A DNA stretch of 64,000 nt from Spodoptera frugiperda (lineage: Eukaryota; Arthropoda; Insecta; Lepidoptera; Noctuidae): NCBI RefSeq assembly GCF_023101765.2, contig NC_064214.1:9554001-9618000 (forward strand). The letters are read 5' to 3'. Position numbers and translations under genes: made by a program. Below the pieces are notes generated by a model. The model was given only the letters and a program-made list of their open reading frames with translations, had not been told where the DNA came from and made no database searches. Within the stretch, counting starts at the first letter, position 1. Each line of letters starts with the position of its first letter. This document shows, one piece after another, positions 34,852-46,625 of the stretch.

Positions 34852-34868
34852 GCCGTTCCGATCAACAT
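34848..34868 (-). promoter_or_regulatory. Upstream ORF overlapping the exon 1 start codon
   Basis: A minus-strand ATG at 34868 opens a six-codon ORF (MLIGTA) whose TGA shares bases with the main start as ATGA. If the transcript starts near the TATA-predicted site, ribosomes would terminate on top of the signal-peptide ATG. This is a layout compatible with reinitiation control. Confidence 0.4.
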
Positions 34869-34908
34869 TCGATTTCACCCAAAACAGTACATTTTACACT
34901 TAAAGTCA

Positions 34909-34916
34909 CTTTTATA
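34909..34916 (-). promoter_or_regulatory. Candidate TATA box of the Ig gene
   Basis: On the minus strand the sequence reads CGATATAAAAGTGAC, giving TATAAAAG about 58 nt upstream of the exon 1 ATG. A start site about 31 nt downstream would fall near 34885, leaving a ~35-nt 5' UTR. No clear insect initiator (TCAGT) is seen there, so the start site is inferred. Confidence 0.4.
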
Positions 34917-34925
34917 TCGTGTTCT

Positions 34926-34994
34926 TTCATTTAAAAACAAACGTTCATTTAATTTCAGTCACGATTCATTTAATCTCTGCACTCTTTCATTTGT
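34926..34994. promoter_or_regulatory. Cluster of TTCATTTAA motifs upstream of exon 1
   Basis: TTCATTTAA occurs at 34926-34934, 34944-34952 and 34965-34973, with a shortened TTTCATTTG at about 34985. Two more copies lie at 36310-36318 and 36330-36338. The spacing of about 20 bp and the position just 5' of the candidate TATA box suggest a homeodomain/POU-like enhancer, but no factor can be assigned from sequence alone. Confidence 0.3.
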
Positions 34995-37476
34995 TTTTTT
35001 ACGGCGGACGCGTGTTTGCTTACGTGTCGACTTTTATTATTTTTTTTTTTTTTTGCTATGTACAGCGTGTGGTGCTTTTTTGCTTTTTAAAATAATATGT
35101 CGACGTTGTAATTGCGTGTTGAGGCGCTGTGTTGATATTAGAAAATATCTATGAACAAATGTAATTGGTTTAGTACAGAAATATTTTTAAGTAAAAATTA
35201 CGTTACAAAGTGTTTTAAACTAGTTATGACTGTAGCATCTTTAGTATTTCCTATGCTGAATAAGCAATCACCTTCCTAAATGTTAAAACCTTGAGCATCA
35301 ACAATTGATAGAGGCTAATTTGAGTGCAAATTACTATTAAAAGCTATACTATCCATTCTGATGTACAATACGTAAATACTGGCTACTTCCTTAGCCAAAG
35401 GTTAATCATTGCTAATCAACGTGGCAATGCTGCCAGTCTTTTAGGCACTCTACCTCACGACTCCGATGAGGACAATTTTTTCGACGCTTTAAGTTAGTTT
35501 TTATTTATTTTATATGTTTCGTATGGTCATTTTAATTTCAAAGTGTAAAATGTTTTAGTCATAATTCTTGTTATTATTTAGTGAATATAATTAAAAAAAA
35601 GACGTTAAACATTATTTTGATTTGTAAATTACAATGTTTCTTACGAACGTCTACGTACTATAAATAGAACCAAACAAACAATTCACTCAGAATATTACAA
35701 GTTGTAGTGTTTCTAATTACTTGAAAACTATTACAGTTCAATAATTAATCGGTCTCTAATTGACTGCCTGAATAAATGAAGCCTTTCCTTTGTTGTTACT
35801 TTGAGTACAATATTGAAAATTCAATGTAATTTGTACCAATTTATCAACATTTTAAAGTATTATAGAGTTGCTTTTGCAAAAACAGAATACTTTATGTATG
35901 TAAAAATTGTTGTTGTAATATAGATACCTATTTTATGTTTAATCGATTTATACTGCGATAGAGATTTCTCAGAAACTATAGACCAAGTCCTAACTCCAAG
36001 TTTGAGATAGAATTCTCCTCAAAGTTGAATTGAGTCAGTACCCGCAACTAACTTAATCGAAAAGTAAGACCTAAATTACGGTTTAGTTGTATTTGAACAA
36101 AGCGCTTTCAGTATTTCACTGAAGAGAAGAACACATTTTTTCATCATTAGTAAAAAAGAAAAAGCACCCAAGACGTTCACATCTTTGTTTGAAATAAATG
36201 AACACAACGGAGCTTTAAGAAACGACTCACACAAAAAGAAAATATGTACAATTCTATTTTAGCGTCTAACCACCACTGTTCACTATTACACACTCAATGA
36301 AAGCACCCTTTCATTTAAAGCCGGTAACTTTCATTTAAAATACACAACTTGTAATTTACGCGGACATCGCGGCGTAGCGCTACGGGGAACGTGACACGAC
36401 CGCCCGGCTCGGGGTCTCGTAGCAAACTGGAATGTAGCGCGTAGCACACAGCTACGGCGTAGCCCCCTCTACGTCATGAAAAGGTTATCGTTCAAACCGT
36501 TATACATTGCGTCTTTTGAGTGAATAGGAATACGAATGTGTCATTTTTGTCTGTTCCGTTTTGTGTCACAAAGTATGTTTGGATTTCTTGCGTGAAGCTG
36601 AATGCTTTGCTGCAAACGTGTCTGTGTACAAAGGAATGACGACTGGAATGGAACTGCAAGAAACGGCTTGCTGTTTTAATGACTGTCTTGTGCTTTTTTG
36701 TACTAGAGGATTACAAAGATAACGAATACGTATTCTTATAATTGTATATCGACGACGATACTACTAACAGATTATTTTGTCAATCTAACAAGCAGATTAT
36801 TATACGATTATAGACGATTATTATACGTGAAAATTGGGTGTTTATTGTACAGTGGAATAAAAGGCGTGACATTGTCTTAACAAAAACCTCCACATCGACC
36901 GGTAAATTGGTGTCATCACACTCACACCTCTAATACAAATTAACAAAAAAAAAATACAATCATAACCATTAAAGTTATAACCAATGTTCGTTAAAGACAA
37001 TTACGCTTTAAAAATTTCAGTACGAACTCCAACAACGAAACGTAAACTCTATTATTAAAAAAATAGAACTGAAAATTACATATCAAATAATTTTGGGCAG
37101 TCCCAACTATGGCTATATTTTATCGCAAGCAAATACAATCAAATATTCATACTAATCTTGTGGGTATTGCTATGAATTTTTGATGTTAGGACAAACATAC
37201 GACGAACACTTTCTTGGAAGGGCCAAAGGCTTTGAACTTAAGGTCCGTAGTTCAATAAAAGCCGAAACATAAGTTTACAAGTAAATTACTCATTCTATAG
37301 TACACATGTACAAAGAACAAAGAACTCTTTGAAGTTATCAGAACTATTAGTTTTGTCTAAATGTAATTATTATAATAACATAATAAAAAAACTTATTACT
37401 TAATTTTGATCGTCGCTCACTGTATACAAACATATTGATTTTATTCAATAGCTTGGAATGTTGTATTAGCTCAAGG
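34995..37476. other. 5' flank of the Ig gene, no coding sequence
   Basis: AT-rich, largely repeat-free apart from a T run near 35038 and a small family B SINE scrap near 36845. The GC-rich patch and TTCATTTAA motifs are listed separately. Confidence 0.5.
36357..36475. promoter_or_regulatory. GC-rich patch upstream of the Ig gene
   Basis: A ~120-bp stretch rich in CG (ACATCGCGGCGTAGCGCTAC, ACGACCGCCCGGCTCGGGGT, GTAGCGCGTAGC) in otherwise AT-rich DNA, 1.5 kb 5' of exon 1 and next to two TTCATTTAA motifs. It contains repeated GTAGCGC units. It could be an alternative promoter or untranslated first exon. Confidence 0.3.
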
Positions 37477-37630
37477 CTCTGCGGACTGCCTAGCGGATTA
37501 CCGGGGCTCCGGCTCGAAAAGCAGGAGTAAGATATGGGGTAGTTTCTCGACAGTAAGAGTCTGACACTCCCTCAGGCCTCACCCAAGACGGGAGAAGTCA
37601 TCGGATGATTATCACCAATCAAAGAAAAAA
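37477..37630 (+). mobile_element. Short R1-module retroposon
   Basis: From GGCTCTGCGGACTGCC to an A-rich tail; diverged in the middle. Confidence 0.78.
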
Positions 37631-38942
37631 ATGAACCACTTTCAAATGAACTGTGACATAAACATTTCAAAAGTCAACTGCTGGACTATGAGTCTCATAT
37701 TATTAGGAGGTTTTGTCATTACTAGTGGTCGCCTAGTGGTTGAAATTCAACCATATACAATACGACTTAACATACGTTCAAGGATAATTTTTATTTAACT
37801 CAAACTCAAACAAACTCTTTTATAAAACTCTATTCATATGAGACGTCAATATCATCGCAATGTCTATCGATTTTGACGTTTTGTCAAATACGATCAGATA
37901 CTATGCATGTGTGTGTAATGTTTTATTTATTGATTTAATGTATTTTATAAGCATTATTTTTGAAAAATATTAGCGTGCTGCACTTCTCCTACACATAAAC
38001 TATAAGTGTACCAAATTTTATGCTCCTACGTCCGCGCAATTTTCGTAAAAAGCGGTCCAAAATTTTTGCATCACGTATTAATATATAGATTTCTACGCCT
38101 AGCAGACAGGTTACAGATTACAATTTAAAGGATTCAGGTTTATTAGAGAGCACTGCTGTCCAATCACTGTAAAAATATGTATTTATTTAGCTTTATGCAC
38201 AATCGTACACAAGGCGGACTTAATGTCATTGGCATTATCTTCCAATCTGACCTATAGGGTATGCAGATTAAAGTATACAAGGGAAAACAATATACAAATT
38301 GCAGATATATAAAAGTATATGAATACTTCTACTGGTAATACACATATATTCTCTACCCTTAGTAGGTTTCGAGTTTCCACCCAAAACCCTTCCAGAATAC
38401 CTTTAAAGCCTTAGCTTATTAAGTTATTAATTTTCACCTATCTCTACAAAAAAGGGCATATACATTGTACAGCTTGCATCACTCATAATAATTCATATGC
38501 AACAATTACGTGAGTCTCATGAGGAGCAGTTACCCACAAGAAACGTTACAATCATACTTGACGAACAAGATTGCGCCACATATCACCACAAAGCGTATGA
38601 GAGCAAGCACTAATGAGCTAGGACTTACAGCCGTCTCGTTTGATGGTATATTGTGCGTGATTTCTATGAAATGTGTGGGATGGGGGTTTTTATAGAAATA
38701 GTTCAAATAATAAGACATATATTTTGTTAAGTACTTCATTAGAAAGTATTTAAATAGTTGACACTAATAACAGTATAAAAATAAACCTTCAATAAGCATT
38801 TATTTTCAGCTTAACTTCATCTTTAAATATCAAGTGTCAAAGTGAAAAGGCCAATGTAATAGTCTCCTGTGAGTCGCAAGCAATTATTACCTTTATTGAC
38901 TAACAGTTCCTACCTATTAGTATAAAGAACACCCACATAAAC

Positions 38943-39274
38943 GTCGGTTTTTTTTTTTTTCACCGGGGGAAAATCATCCAATGACTTCTCTCGCCAGGGC
39001 AAAGCGAGAGGGAGTGTCAGACTCTTACTGACTAAAAACCACCCCGTTCCTACTCCTGCTTGTCGAGCCGGAGCCCCGGTAAACCCGCTAGGTAGTCCGC
39101 AGCTCCGGATTAAGCATCAGCCCTACTGGGCCCCATCTGTGGTGGTCTGATGGCTCTTTGAGGCGCGCGCGGAACGCAACGCGCCGCACGCACGGGTCTG
39201 GTTCTGGTCGGGCGGCGAGCTACCCTTGCTCGCCGTCCGCAGACCCGCACTTACGGTGGCCGGAGATCGTCACG
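38943..39274 (-). mobile_element. R1-like LINE 3' UTR (minus)
   Basis: T run, terminal module and GC-rich 3' UTR up to just past the pol stop region. Flanked by CACCCACATAAAC (38930-38942 and 39275-39287). Confidence 0.87.
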
Positions 39275-39459
39275 CACCCACATAAACTTACCTTCGTCTT
39301 TATTTTACTTAGTAATATTTCCAATATTATACAAGTTACTACCTCGTTGATTGAATATTGAGCATTTAAATTCTTAATATCCCTAAATTAGAAATAGTTT
39401 AGATACCATGACTACTAGCACCATCTATCGGTACGGTGATGGAATTTGTACAGTGTACA

Positions 39460-39650
39460 TTTTACAGTGGTTTTTTATGGTATAAGCCGGTAAACAAGCA
39501 GAAGATCGACAGACGGACGAGGATCACCTGATGGTAAGCAATCCCCATAGACACCCGAAACACCAGAGGCGTTACAAGTGGGGGTTTGGGGGCTAGGATT
39601 TTAAGGGTTGTTCGGGAATCGGGGATTGGGAAGATTGGGAAAGGGTTCTT
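39460..39650 (+). mobile_element. SINE-like family E, partial
   Basis: TATGGTATAAGCCGGTAAAC through TCGGGGATTGGGAAGATTGG; truncated at the other end. Confidence 0.7.
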
Positions 39651-41104
39651 TTGGACAAGGTAGAGCAAAAGACTTTATTTATTTATGAAAGTTATCTACA
39701 GAAAATACCACAAAACCTACCCTAACCAAAAATTTGCGACGCTTTCAACCTACAAACACGGAACTAACTAAGCAAGTAAGACGAAGACAAAACCAGTTAG
39801 TTACTAAAATATTCTTCACTCATTCCCCATTATCATTTCACATAACATTAACGCTTATGACAGGAGTGGAGTACACGACATGAAGCTTCTAAGCCACTTT
39901 ATAGGACGAGGACACATTAGTGGGCCGAGACGACTAATGAGCAGGATTTGCCGTTGCGGTGCGTTTGAGTTATAGCTCAAGACGCTAGTGTGGATCAAGC
40001 TTTAAGAATGTTAATGACGTCATTTGATTAAATGGAGGACGCCATCTTTGAGATGCGTTTGGTGTTTGGGCTCAGTTGATGTGTGTGTGTGGTATTGTGT
40101 TAGTGTGGGTTTAGTAGTTTGTTAAGTGACTGCAGAATGAAAAATGTGGATTTTTCCATAAGATTTTCGAATTAGATAAAAGTACATACTATCGAGTGTT
40201 CTCAAATGCGATTGCTGATCAAGGTTTCGCGGGTATAATACCTAGGGGAGCAGTAATATTAGGACGCTTTCAAGGACGGTTTTCAAGCATGTTCCTTACG
40301 GAAAAATACTATTTACAACCATATTTGATCGATAGCCGGTAGATGCCATCGATCGATGGTAGAATGGATTAGTTAACGTCGATCGATAATTTCTACTAAA
40401 TTACGTTTCAAAGTTAATCGATCTACGTCCACCGATGCCATCTACCAGCAATCAATCGATTGGCGTAGTAACACTCTAAAAACACGGAGTCAATCACCAA
40501 ATTTGACCCCTATTAAGTAAAACTCATAACTTAACTGCTGAAAAGTGTGTCTTTACCTGGTACATAAATTCTAGGTAAGTAAGTGGCACAAACAACCAAA
40601 CCTTTATGTAAACAATCTCCATATTACATACACGTGTTAATTTCAAGTACTTTTCATTCACAACATCAATTTGACGTCACAATAATATGTTCAAGGTCAC
40701 TCCTGGAACAAAAATAGTTTCTCAAACAATTTTGTTCGCAGAAATATGAAGAGCGTTGCGTGTCATACCGCTATTACGCACGGTCTTAAGTGTAGTTTAT
40801 TAATGTACTCAATTAATATGAATCGGTATGAAAAATAGGTATTACGTGGTATTTATTTATGAAGATGATTCAGTGACACAAGTTAGTCAAAGTCGAAGTC
40901 AAAATTATTTATTTCGAAAAGACCAGGAAGGCACTTTTGAACTTCAAAAAAAGTTGAGGAAGGTATCGCTTTTATGGCATATACATAAGGTTAGAATACT
41001 TAGATAAAATGGAGTTAAGTTTAGAAGTCACTCGCTACGTCACTGTACCCTATAAAATGAAGTAAATCGTGACGTTACATGATATTTCGAATCAATGTTG
41101 ATTG
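39651..41104. other. No gene seen
   Basis: AT-rich with one ATCGAT-rich inverted repeat (40326-40467). No convincing ORF or splice-bounded exon. Confidence 0.45.
40326..40467. repeat. Imperfect inverted repeat rich in ATCGAT
   Basis: GATAGCCGGTAGATGCCATC near 40330 pairs with GATGCCATCTACCAGCAATC near 40434. CCATCGATCGATGG at about 40347 is a 14-bp palindrome. Probably a small foldback element. Confidence 0.55.
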
Positions 41105-41310
41105 ATTGGTTAGTTAACCAATGAAACAAACGTTCCCGCAAACGGCTGCCCCGCAATATGTAGCGGTTTCGATTCCCGCACCGATCAACTGTTTCACATT
41201 CACAAATTTTTATTTCGGGTCTGAGTGTCATGTGTATGTGAACTTGTATGTTTGTAAACGTACCCACGACACATGAGAAAATCCTAGTGTGGGGCAATGA
41301 TTAAAAAAAA
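41105..41310 (+). mobile_element. tRNA-derived SINE, family D
   Basis: Plus strand: GTAGCGGTTTCGATTCCCGC (B box), TCTGAGTGTCATGTGTATG, CGACACATGAGAAAATCCTA, A-rich tail. Confidence 0.72.
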
Positions 41311-41920
41311 ACAAAACAGAAAAATATTACCTCGAACGTATTTAATTTTGTGTATAAAAAGAAAAAATACTCGTCTAATACTCCCCTATTCATCAACATA
41401 AAAACACAATTTAACTTTAGCCTCTAAACCTAAGCCCCTCCTATTAGTTCACAAACAACCAACCATTTAAAACGTACCATTTAACCACCTAATAACGCAA
41501 AAAGTAAACTCTAGTATCGTGTTAGGTTCGAAGCTCGTAAAGCAGTAGTTGCTTCATTGTTTACGAGTTAGGCCCAACTCGTTTGACTTGACTCACAAAA
41601 CACAACCAACGTACATACAAAACCACTTACAATGTGGTCAGTAGGTATTACTAACCTATGTTTTACCTGAAATACTTGCCGAAGCCTTGTGATATTTCTA
41701 TGTTAAGAAAGTTCTGTATCACAGGTATTACCTATCACAGACACCATTCTCTATTAAGTGTTTAATATTCATGTGACTCTGTAAAATTGATGATGAGAAA
41801 ATACATAAATAAATTATTAATTATGTATGTATGTTGACAAAAATTTATTTACCTGACTTAAAATTCATTGGCCTAATTAGTTAAGATATATTTGTTAATA
41901 AGTATGGCTTCTTTTGAAAG

Positions 41921-42075
41921 TCAGAAATCATCCAATGACTACTTCTGCCAACTCCTGCTTTTCGAGCCGGAGCCCCGGTGAACCTTAGGTAGGCTAGGTA
42001 GTCCGCAGGTTCGGAACAGGCATCATCCCTACATGGTGATGTTTTGACGGCACTTCGAAACACGCGCGGAATATA
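41921..42075 (-). mobile_element. Decayed R1-like LINE 3' UTR (minus)
   Basis: Contains the module (TTTTCGAGCCGGAGCCCCGG) and part of the adjacent UTR (GCATCATCCCTACATGG). The poly-A and ~50 bp of the module are lost. Confidence 0.7.
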
Positions 42076-42805
42076 TTCCTCTAAGGAATATTATCCCAAA
42101 AATTGATTTCGAAAAATTATTTGAAGTAAATAAATTGCCGCCTTTGTACCCTACCATCCACTTAGCGCTACTTATATTTATTTGTCTGAATTGTAAGAGG
42201 TGTACAATAAAGTTTATATTTATTATTATTAAATAAACGAGAATTTCCCTAAATAATTTGATAATGAATTCCCTAAATACGAGCACCATTCACAATGTTA
42301 CACGACCATTTTAGAAACCAAAAATTTTGAAAATACAACAATCAAATTTAAATATACCTATTAGTAGTATGTATCAAAAATTAACAACCTCACCTCTTTA
42401 ACACAACTAACAATATAACCAGCCCCCAATAGGCGTGCATACACACAAAATAACACCAACACACATTAACACAGTAACAAACCAAACACGATAACATACG
42501 AGTATTTAGAAATCAGGTACACAACATTATGAGCTCAAAAGTCAATTTGATACTAATGTTCTATTACATAAGCACCATTAAGCCTCCATATTATAGGTAG
42601 CTATGGTAATTTTGTATATATTAAGTTGGTAGCGCTGAAAACTTTGGTCATTAGAACAAGGGCAGTGTGTAAGTGCTCTGAGACTCGTATCTACACACCG
42701 TGGGCAGGTGTGGACCGCAATGAGTGGGACAAGCGATCAGTGAGCAGCGGTTAAGAGATGTATAAAAATGGTTGACGTAAATATTATGAAAATACATTAT
42801 ATTTT

Positions 42806-43030
42806 TTTATGGAACACGCCATAAACGAGCAGACGTATTATCTGATGGTAGTCAGTCGCCGCCGCCAATGGACATTTGAAACACCAGAGGAGTTACAAGT
42901 GCGTTGCCGGCCTTTTGGGGATTAAGAATTTAAGGATTGTTGGGGAATCGGTGAATTTAATTTAAATCGGCGATTGGGAAGATTGAGAAGAGGAGATTTG
43001 GGCCTCCAGTATTTAACCTCAACGAACTGC
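42806..43030 (+). mobile_element. SINE-like family E, partial
   Basis: TTTTTTATGGAACACGCCAT through TGGGCCTCCAGTATTTAACC; the end with GGCTCTCCC is missing. Confidence 0.72.
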
Positions 43031-43425
43031 CCCCATGAGAAGTCGATGATTTTTTATTAAACGTAATGAATCTTGTTCTAACTTGAACAATAAATTATCG
43101 AATACGTCAACAATTATAATCTAAATATTATTATACAGATATGTGTTTCTGTTCGTAGATAATTCAGATAAAGTACGGTAAACAACATTTTTCCTTTAGT
43201 CTTCCTGCTAAATGATAACAATAAGTAATCTAATTAATTTCCTTATATTTAAATTCAATATTTATCAATGAATAAAAGATAAAGCAACTACACTTGTGAT
43301 AACAGAAATGTCACAATGAACAAACTTGTGTAAGTATAGGTTCGTTTACTACTATAAAAATGATATTATAATCTTCATCTCAAACAAAAGTTATTGAATT
43401 TCGATACACTCAGTCTAATTTTCAA

Positions 43426-43715
43426 GTATGGGAGAGCCATGTGTCGGCTTGACCGGAGTGATACTACGGCCTCACAGAAAACCGACGTGAAACAACGCTT
43501 GCGTTGTGTTTAATTGTGTGATTGAGATCACCAGAGGCCCAACTATCTCCCTTCTCAATCTTTCCAATTCCCTTACAATCCTTAAATTCCTAACCTCCAA
43601 AATACCGGCAACACACTTGAAACGCCTCTGGTGTTTTGGTTGTCAATCGACGACGGCGACTGCTTAATTAGGTAATGCGTCAGCTCGTTCACCGGCTTAT
43701 AACATAAATAAAATA
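43426..43715 (-). mobile_element. SINE-like family E, full-length copy (opposite orientation)
   Basis: Plus strand shows TGGGAGAGCCATGTGTCGGC at one end and CACCGGCTTATAACATAAAT at the other. Confidence 0.78.
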
Positions 43716-44193
43716 AAGAATTCTTTAGATAAACCATTCACATATTCATGAATTTAGATTCTTACTTTTTTATTATGGAAATAGTTCATTAATTGCAAGC
43801 CGACCTAATAAAACGCTTTAAGCAAATAACTTGTTCGGCGACATTATGTTCTAGGCGCGCTAACTACCAAACTTTCAGCTATTATATGTCAAAACAAGTT
43901 TCATTGGTGCCTTTTGTATCATATACACCAGTGTCTTAGTCAACTATGTAGCAATATGTTATACATTGTAATATTTCGGGTGTTAGTTCCGTGGCAACTA
44001 CGGAGGTCGACGTTAATTAGGCAAAACTTTAGTTTCACGTGATAAATTGTTGTATTCGTTGTCAAGTTTATGGTACTGTTTATTTACGAAATTATCTTAT
44101 TGGGGTTATAATCTTATAATATTGACCTATATATATAGTCTTATATATGCAACTATCCATATAAATAGGTTGTAAAGTATATGTATAATTATT

Positions 44194-44325
44194 CCGGAGC
44201 TGCAGACAATGTAATAGGTTACCGGGGCTCCGGCTCAAAGCAGGAGAAAGAACGGGGTGGTTTTTAGTCAGTAAGAGTCTGATAACCTCACCCAAGGTGG
44301 GAAATGTTCCCCCCTTAAAAAAAGA
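44194..44325 (+). mobile_element. Short R1-module retroposon
   Basis: Starts CCGGAGCTGCAGAC, a ~20-bp deletion near the 3' end, poly-A present. Confidence 0.78.
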
Positions 44326-44747
44326 GTCTACAATTTTATTATGGACTAAATTTTACAGAGGTACCCACTATGAAATGCAATCTAAAATTGTGAAACAATT
44401 TAAGACGAACAGCAAATTTTATTCCAAAGAATTAAGAAATTAAAAGACCTAGTAATACTAATTAACATTATCATCGTATTTATGTAGGTACCTAGTGATC
44501 ACAAAATAAATCATGTTTTACAACAACAACAAACTTACTCTGCACCTACGACGATCGATATTAAAATCTTTGAGAACATTCCCCCTACCTTGAAGAGCCC
44601 TTATACTTTCAAACCCCCGTTGCTTTGCAACGTAGACAGAATCCCCCTAAGAAGTTTGGTAGTCATACCAAACCAGTATTCGTTACGTCATTCCTTACTT
44701 TGAAGAAACACGTTCTAGTTTAAATTAAAAGTAAGTATAAAAAAATA

Positions 44748-44997
44748 ACTACGAAATTAATTAATTATTATGCTATCGGCTTACTCACGTAACTGTTTGA
44801 CGAGGAACTTGACTAGCAGTCTAATAGCTAGTAACAACACGACAATCGAATCGAATGCTGCTCATAAATATGAGCCTCTAGGATGGCTTGCAAATGGTCG
44901 AGTTCCTCGTCAAACAGTTACCTACGTGAATAAACCGATAACATAATAATTAATTTAGTATGTCTCACGAAAGTTATAACGAAATTAATTGATATAT
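44748..44997. mobile_element. Foldback MITE of the GTTTGACGAGGAAC family
   Basis: Inverted arms: AACTGTTTGACGAGGAACTT near 44793 and its complement near 44905, continuing outward to the ACGAAATTAATT ends. Related partial copies are at about 1000-1110 and 56870-56935. Confidence 0.7.
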
Positions 44998-45999
44998 TCC
45001 AAAAATAGTACAAGAGAAGTAACAAATTACACGCGATAGTAATCAATCAAAAAAGAACCGAAAGATTTTAACACTCGAATAATTTCGAGGCAGCCATTTT
45101 GTCCTATTATAAATGCAGCGATCAATTTCATATATCCTCTGTCAATCAAGGAATCAAACCTTCGAACCGGCTTCAAAATTCAACCGCTGATTGACAATAA
45201 CTTCATTCACACCAAAATTTTGATACAAAAGGGAAGAATTTTTCAAAGGGCACAGCCAAAAATACCAACCACATTTTTTATTTGATCAATTTTTGTTGCT
45301 ACCGATTGATGGCTCGGAGGGAAGAGGAATTTGGGAGGGAAACGATCTCATTTGTACGCGTTCTTTGATGAGATGACTGACTCAGTATCGATGTATAAGA
45401 GGTTCGTGGTCTTATTCGGAAACGGAATTGAGATTACGTCGATAAAAACGCTTACACACATGTTTGTTATTGAGATTTTAAGAAAAGGCTTTTTGCAAAT
45501 GTTCATTTTGAAAAATTGAGTTTATATTAAGATGTTCTAAATATATATCTGCCACGGCTTTAATGGGCGATAGCGTTGTGTTCGAAGATTACTACTATTT
45601 AAGGACACCCTATATACTTACATTAAAAATGTTACGTCTATTCGCATTTTATGTCAGAGAATAAATTATGAAAAATCCAATCGAACAAAATTTAGTATCT
45701 TATTACAACGTAAAAACTTGTAAAACAATTTAAAAAGTTTGATGTTAAGTTACAGGTCAGGTATATCTATATTATATAAAATACCTATACATAATTTATC
45801 CTCCAAAGGTTTCATTAACTCGAAAAAAATTACGTTTAATTTGCTTTCTTGTCTGAAGGAGTGACAGATGTGACGATTGAAAGTGCCTTCCACTTTTTTT
45901 TTACTTATAGAGTACTGGCTACCACCCCCAAATTCGCTGAGTGTGAAGTGATATATTATGCATGTATGAGACATAAACCTTCCTTTTAACAAGATTATT
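44998..45999. other. Single-copy DNA without a recognised gene
   Basis: 45040-45480 is repeat-free and moderately GC-rich for this window. The 62-aa frame at 45331 has no recognisable features. It could be regulatory. Confidence 0.4.
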
Positions 46000-46137
46000 A
46001 AAAGATAGAGTGATTATTTTACCAGATAAAGTGATTTTATTACCACATTAAAATCTGTTGGGTAGTTTTAAAGATTTAAGCACACAAAGCGACATAGGGA
46101 CAGAGAAAGCGACTTTGTTTTATACTATGTAGTGATG
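46000..46137. repeat. Related CTAGC-type repeat, end fragment
   Basis: AAATCTGTTGGGTAGTTTTA, AAGATTTAAGCACACAAAGC, GGGACAGAGAAAGCGAC and a TTTTATACTATGTAGTGATG end. Confidence 0.45.
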
Positions 46138-46432
46138 TTACGTGTTACGAAACTGATCCCGGGTTGCCAAACCTACACTGAGCGCGAATTCAGGGTTCAA
46201 ACTAAAACTGAGAAAATCATATTAAATTATTATTAAACGATTTTACACAGCTTGCCCCGTTTGTTTGTTTAGGTCTTTAGTAATTGGTATTTGACCCTCT
46301 TCCTCATTACAGATCAATATTGGTACACACTTGATCACCATATGATATAATCTAATCTTTTCCATTATGGATATTAAAGGACTTGATTGGTAGAAAAGAG
46401 CTCATTAAAACCGTTTAACATGAACATAAGAG

Positions 46433-46525
46433 AGGGAGAGCCATGTTTCGGCACGAATGGGCCGGTTCGACCGAAGTGGCACCACGGCCTTACAGACAAC
46501 TGACGTGAATCTGTGCATGACTTTC
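46433..46525 (-). repeat. SINE-like family E, short fragment
   Basis: GGGAGAGCCATGTTTCGGCA through ACTGACGTGAA only; 100 bp from the LTR element. Confidence 0.65.
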
Positions 46526-46620
46526 CCACTCTTAATATACTCTTTTATAAACAAAACATATATAATTTAATGAAAATGAAAATTTGATAGTAAGTTTATA
46601 ATGATAATATGATATGATAA

Positions 46621-46625
46621 TATAT
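46621..46625. repeat. Target-site duplication TATAT (left)
   Basis: TATAT directly abuts the left LTR end (AACGAGG) and matches 52847-52851 next to the right LTR end (TCGACA). This is the five-base duplication expected from a gypsy integrase. Confidence 0.85.
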
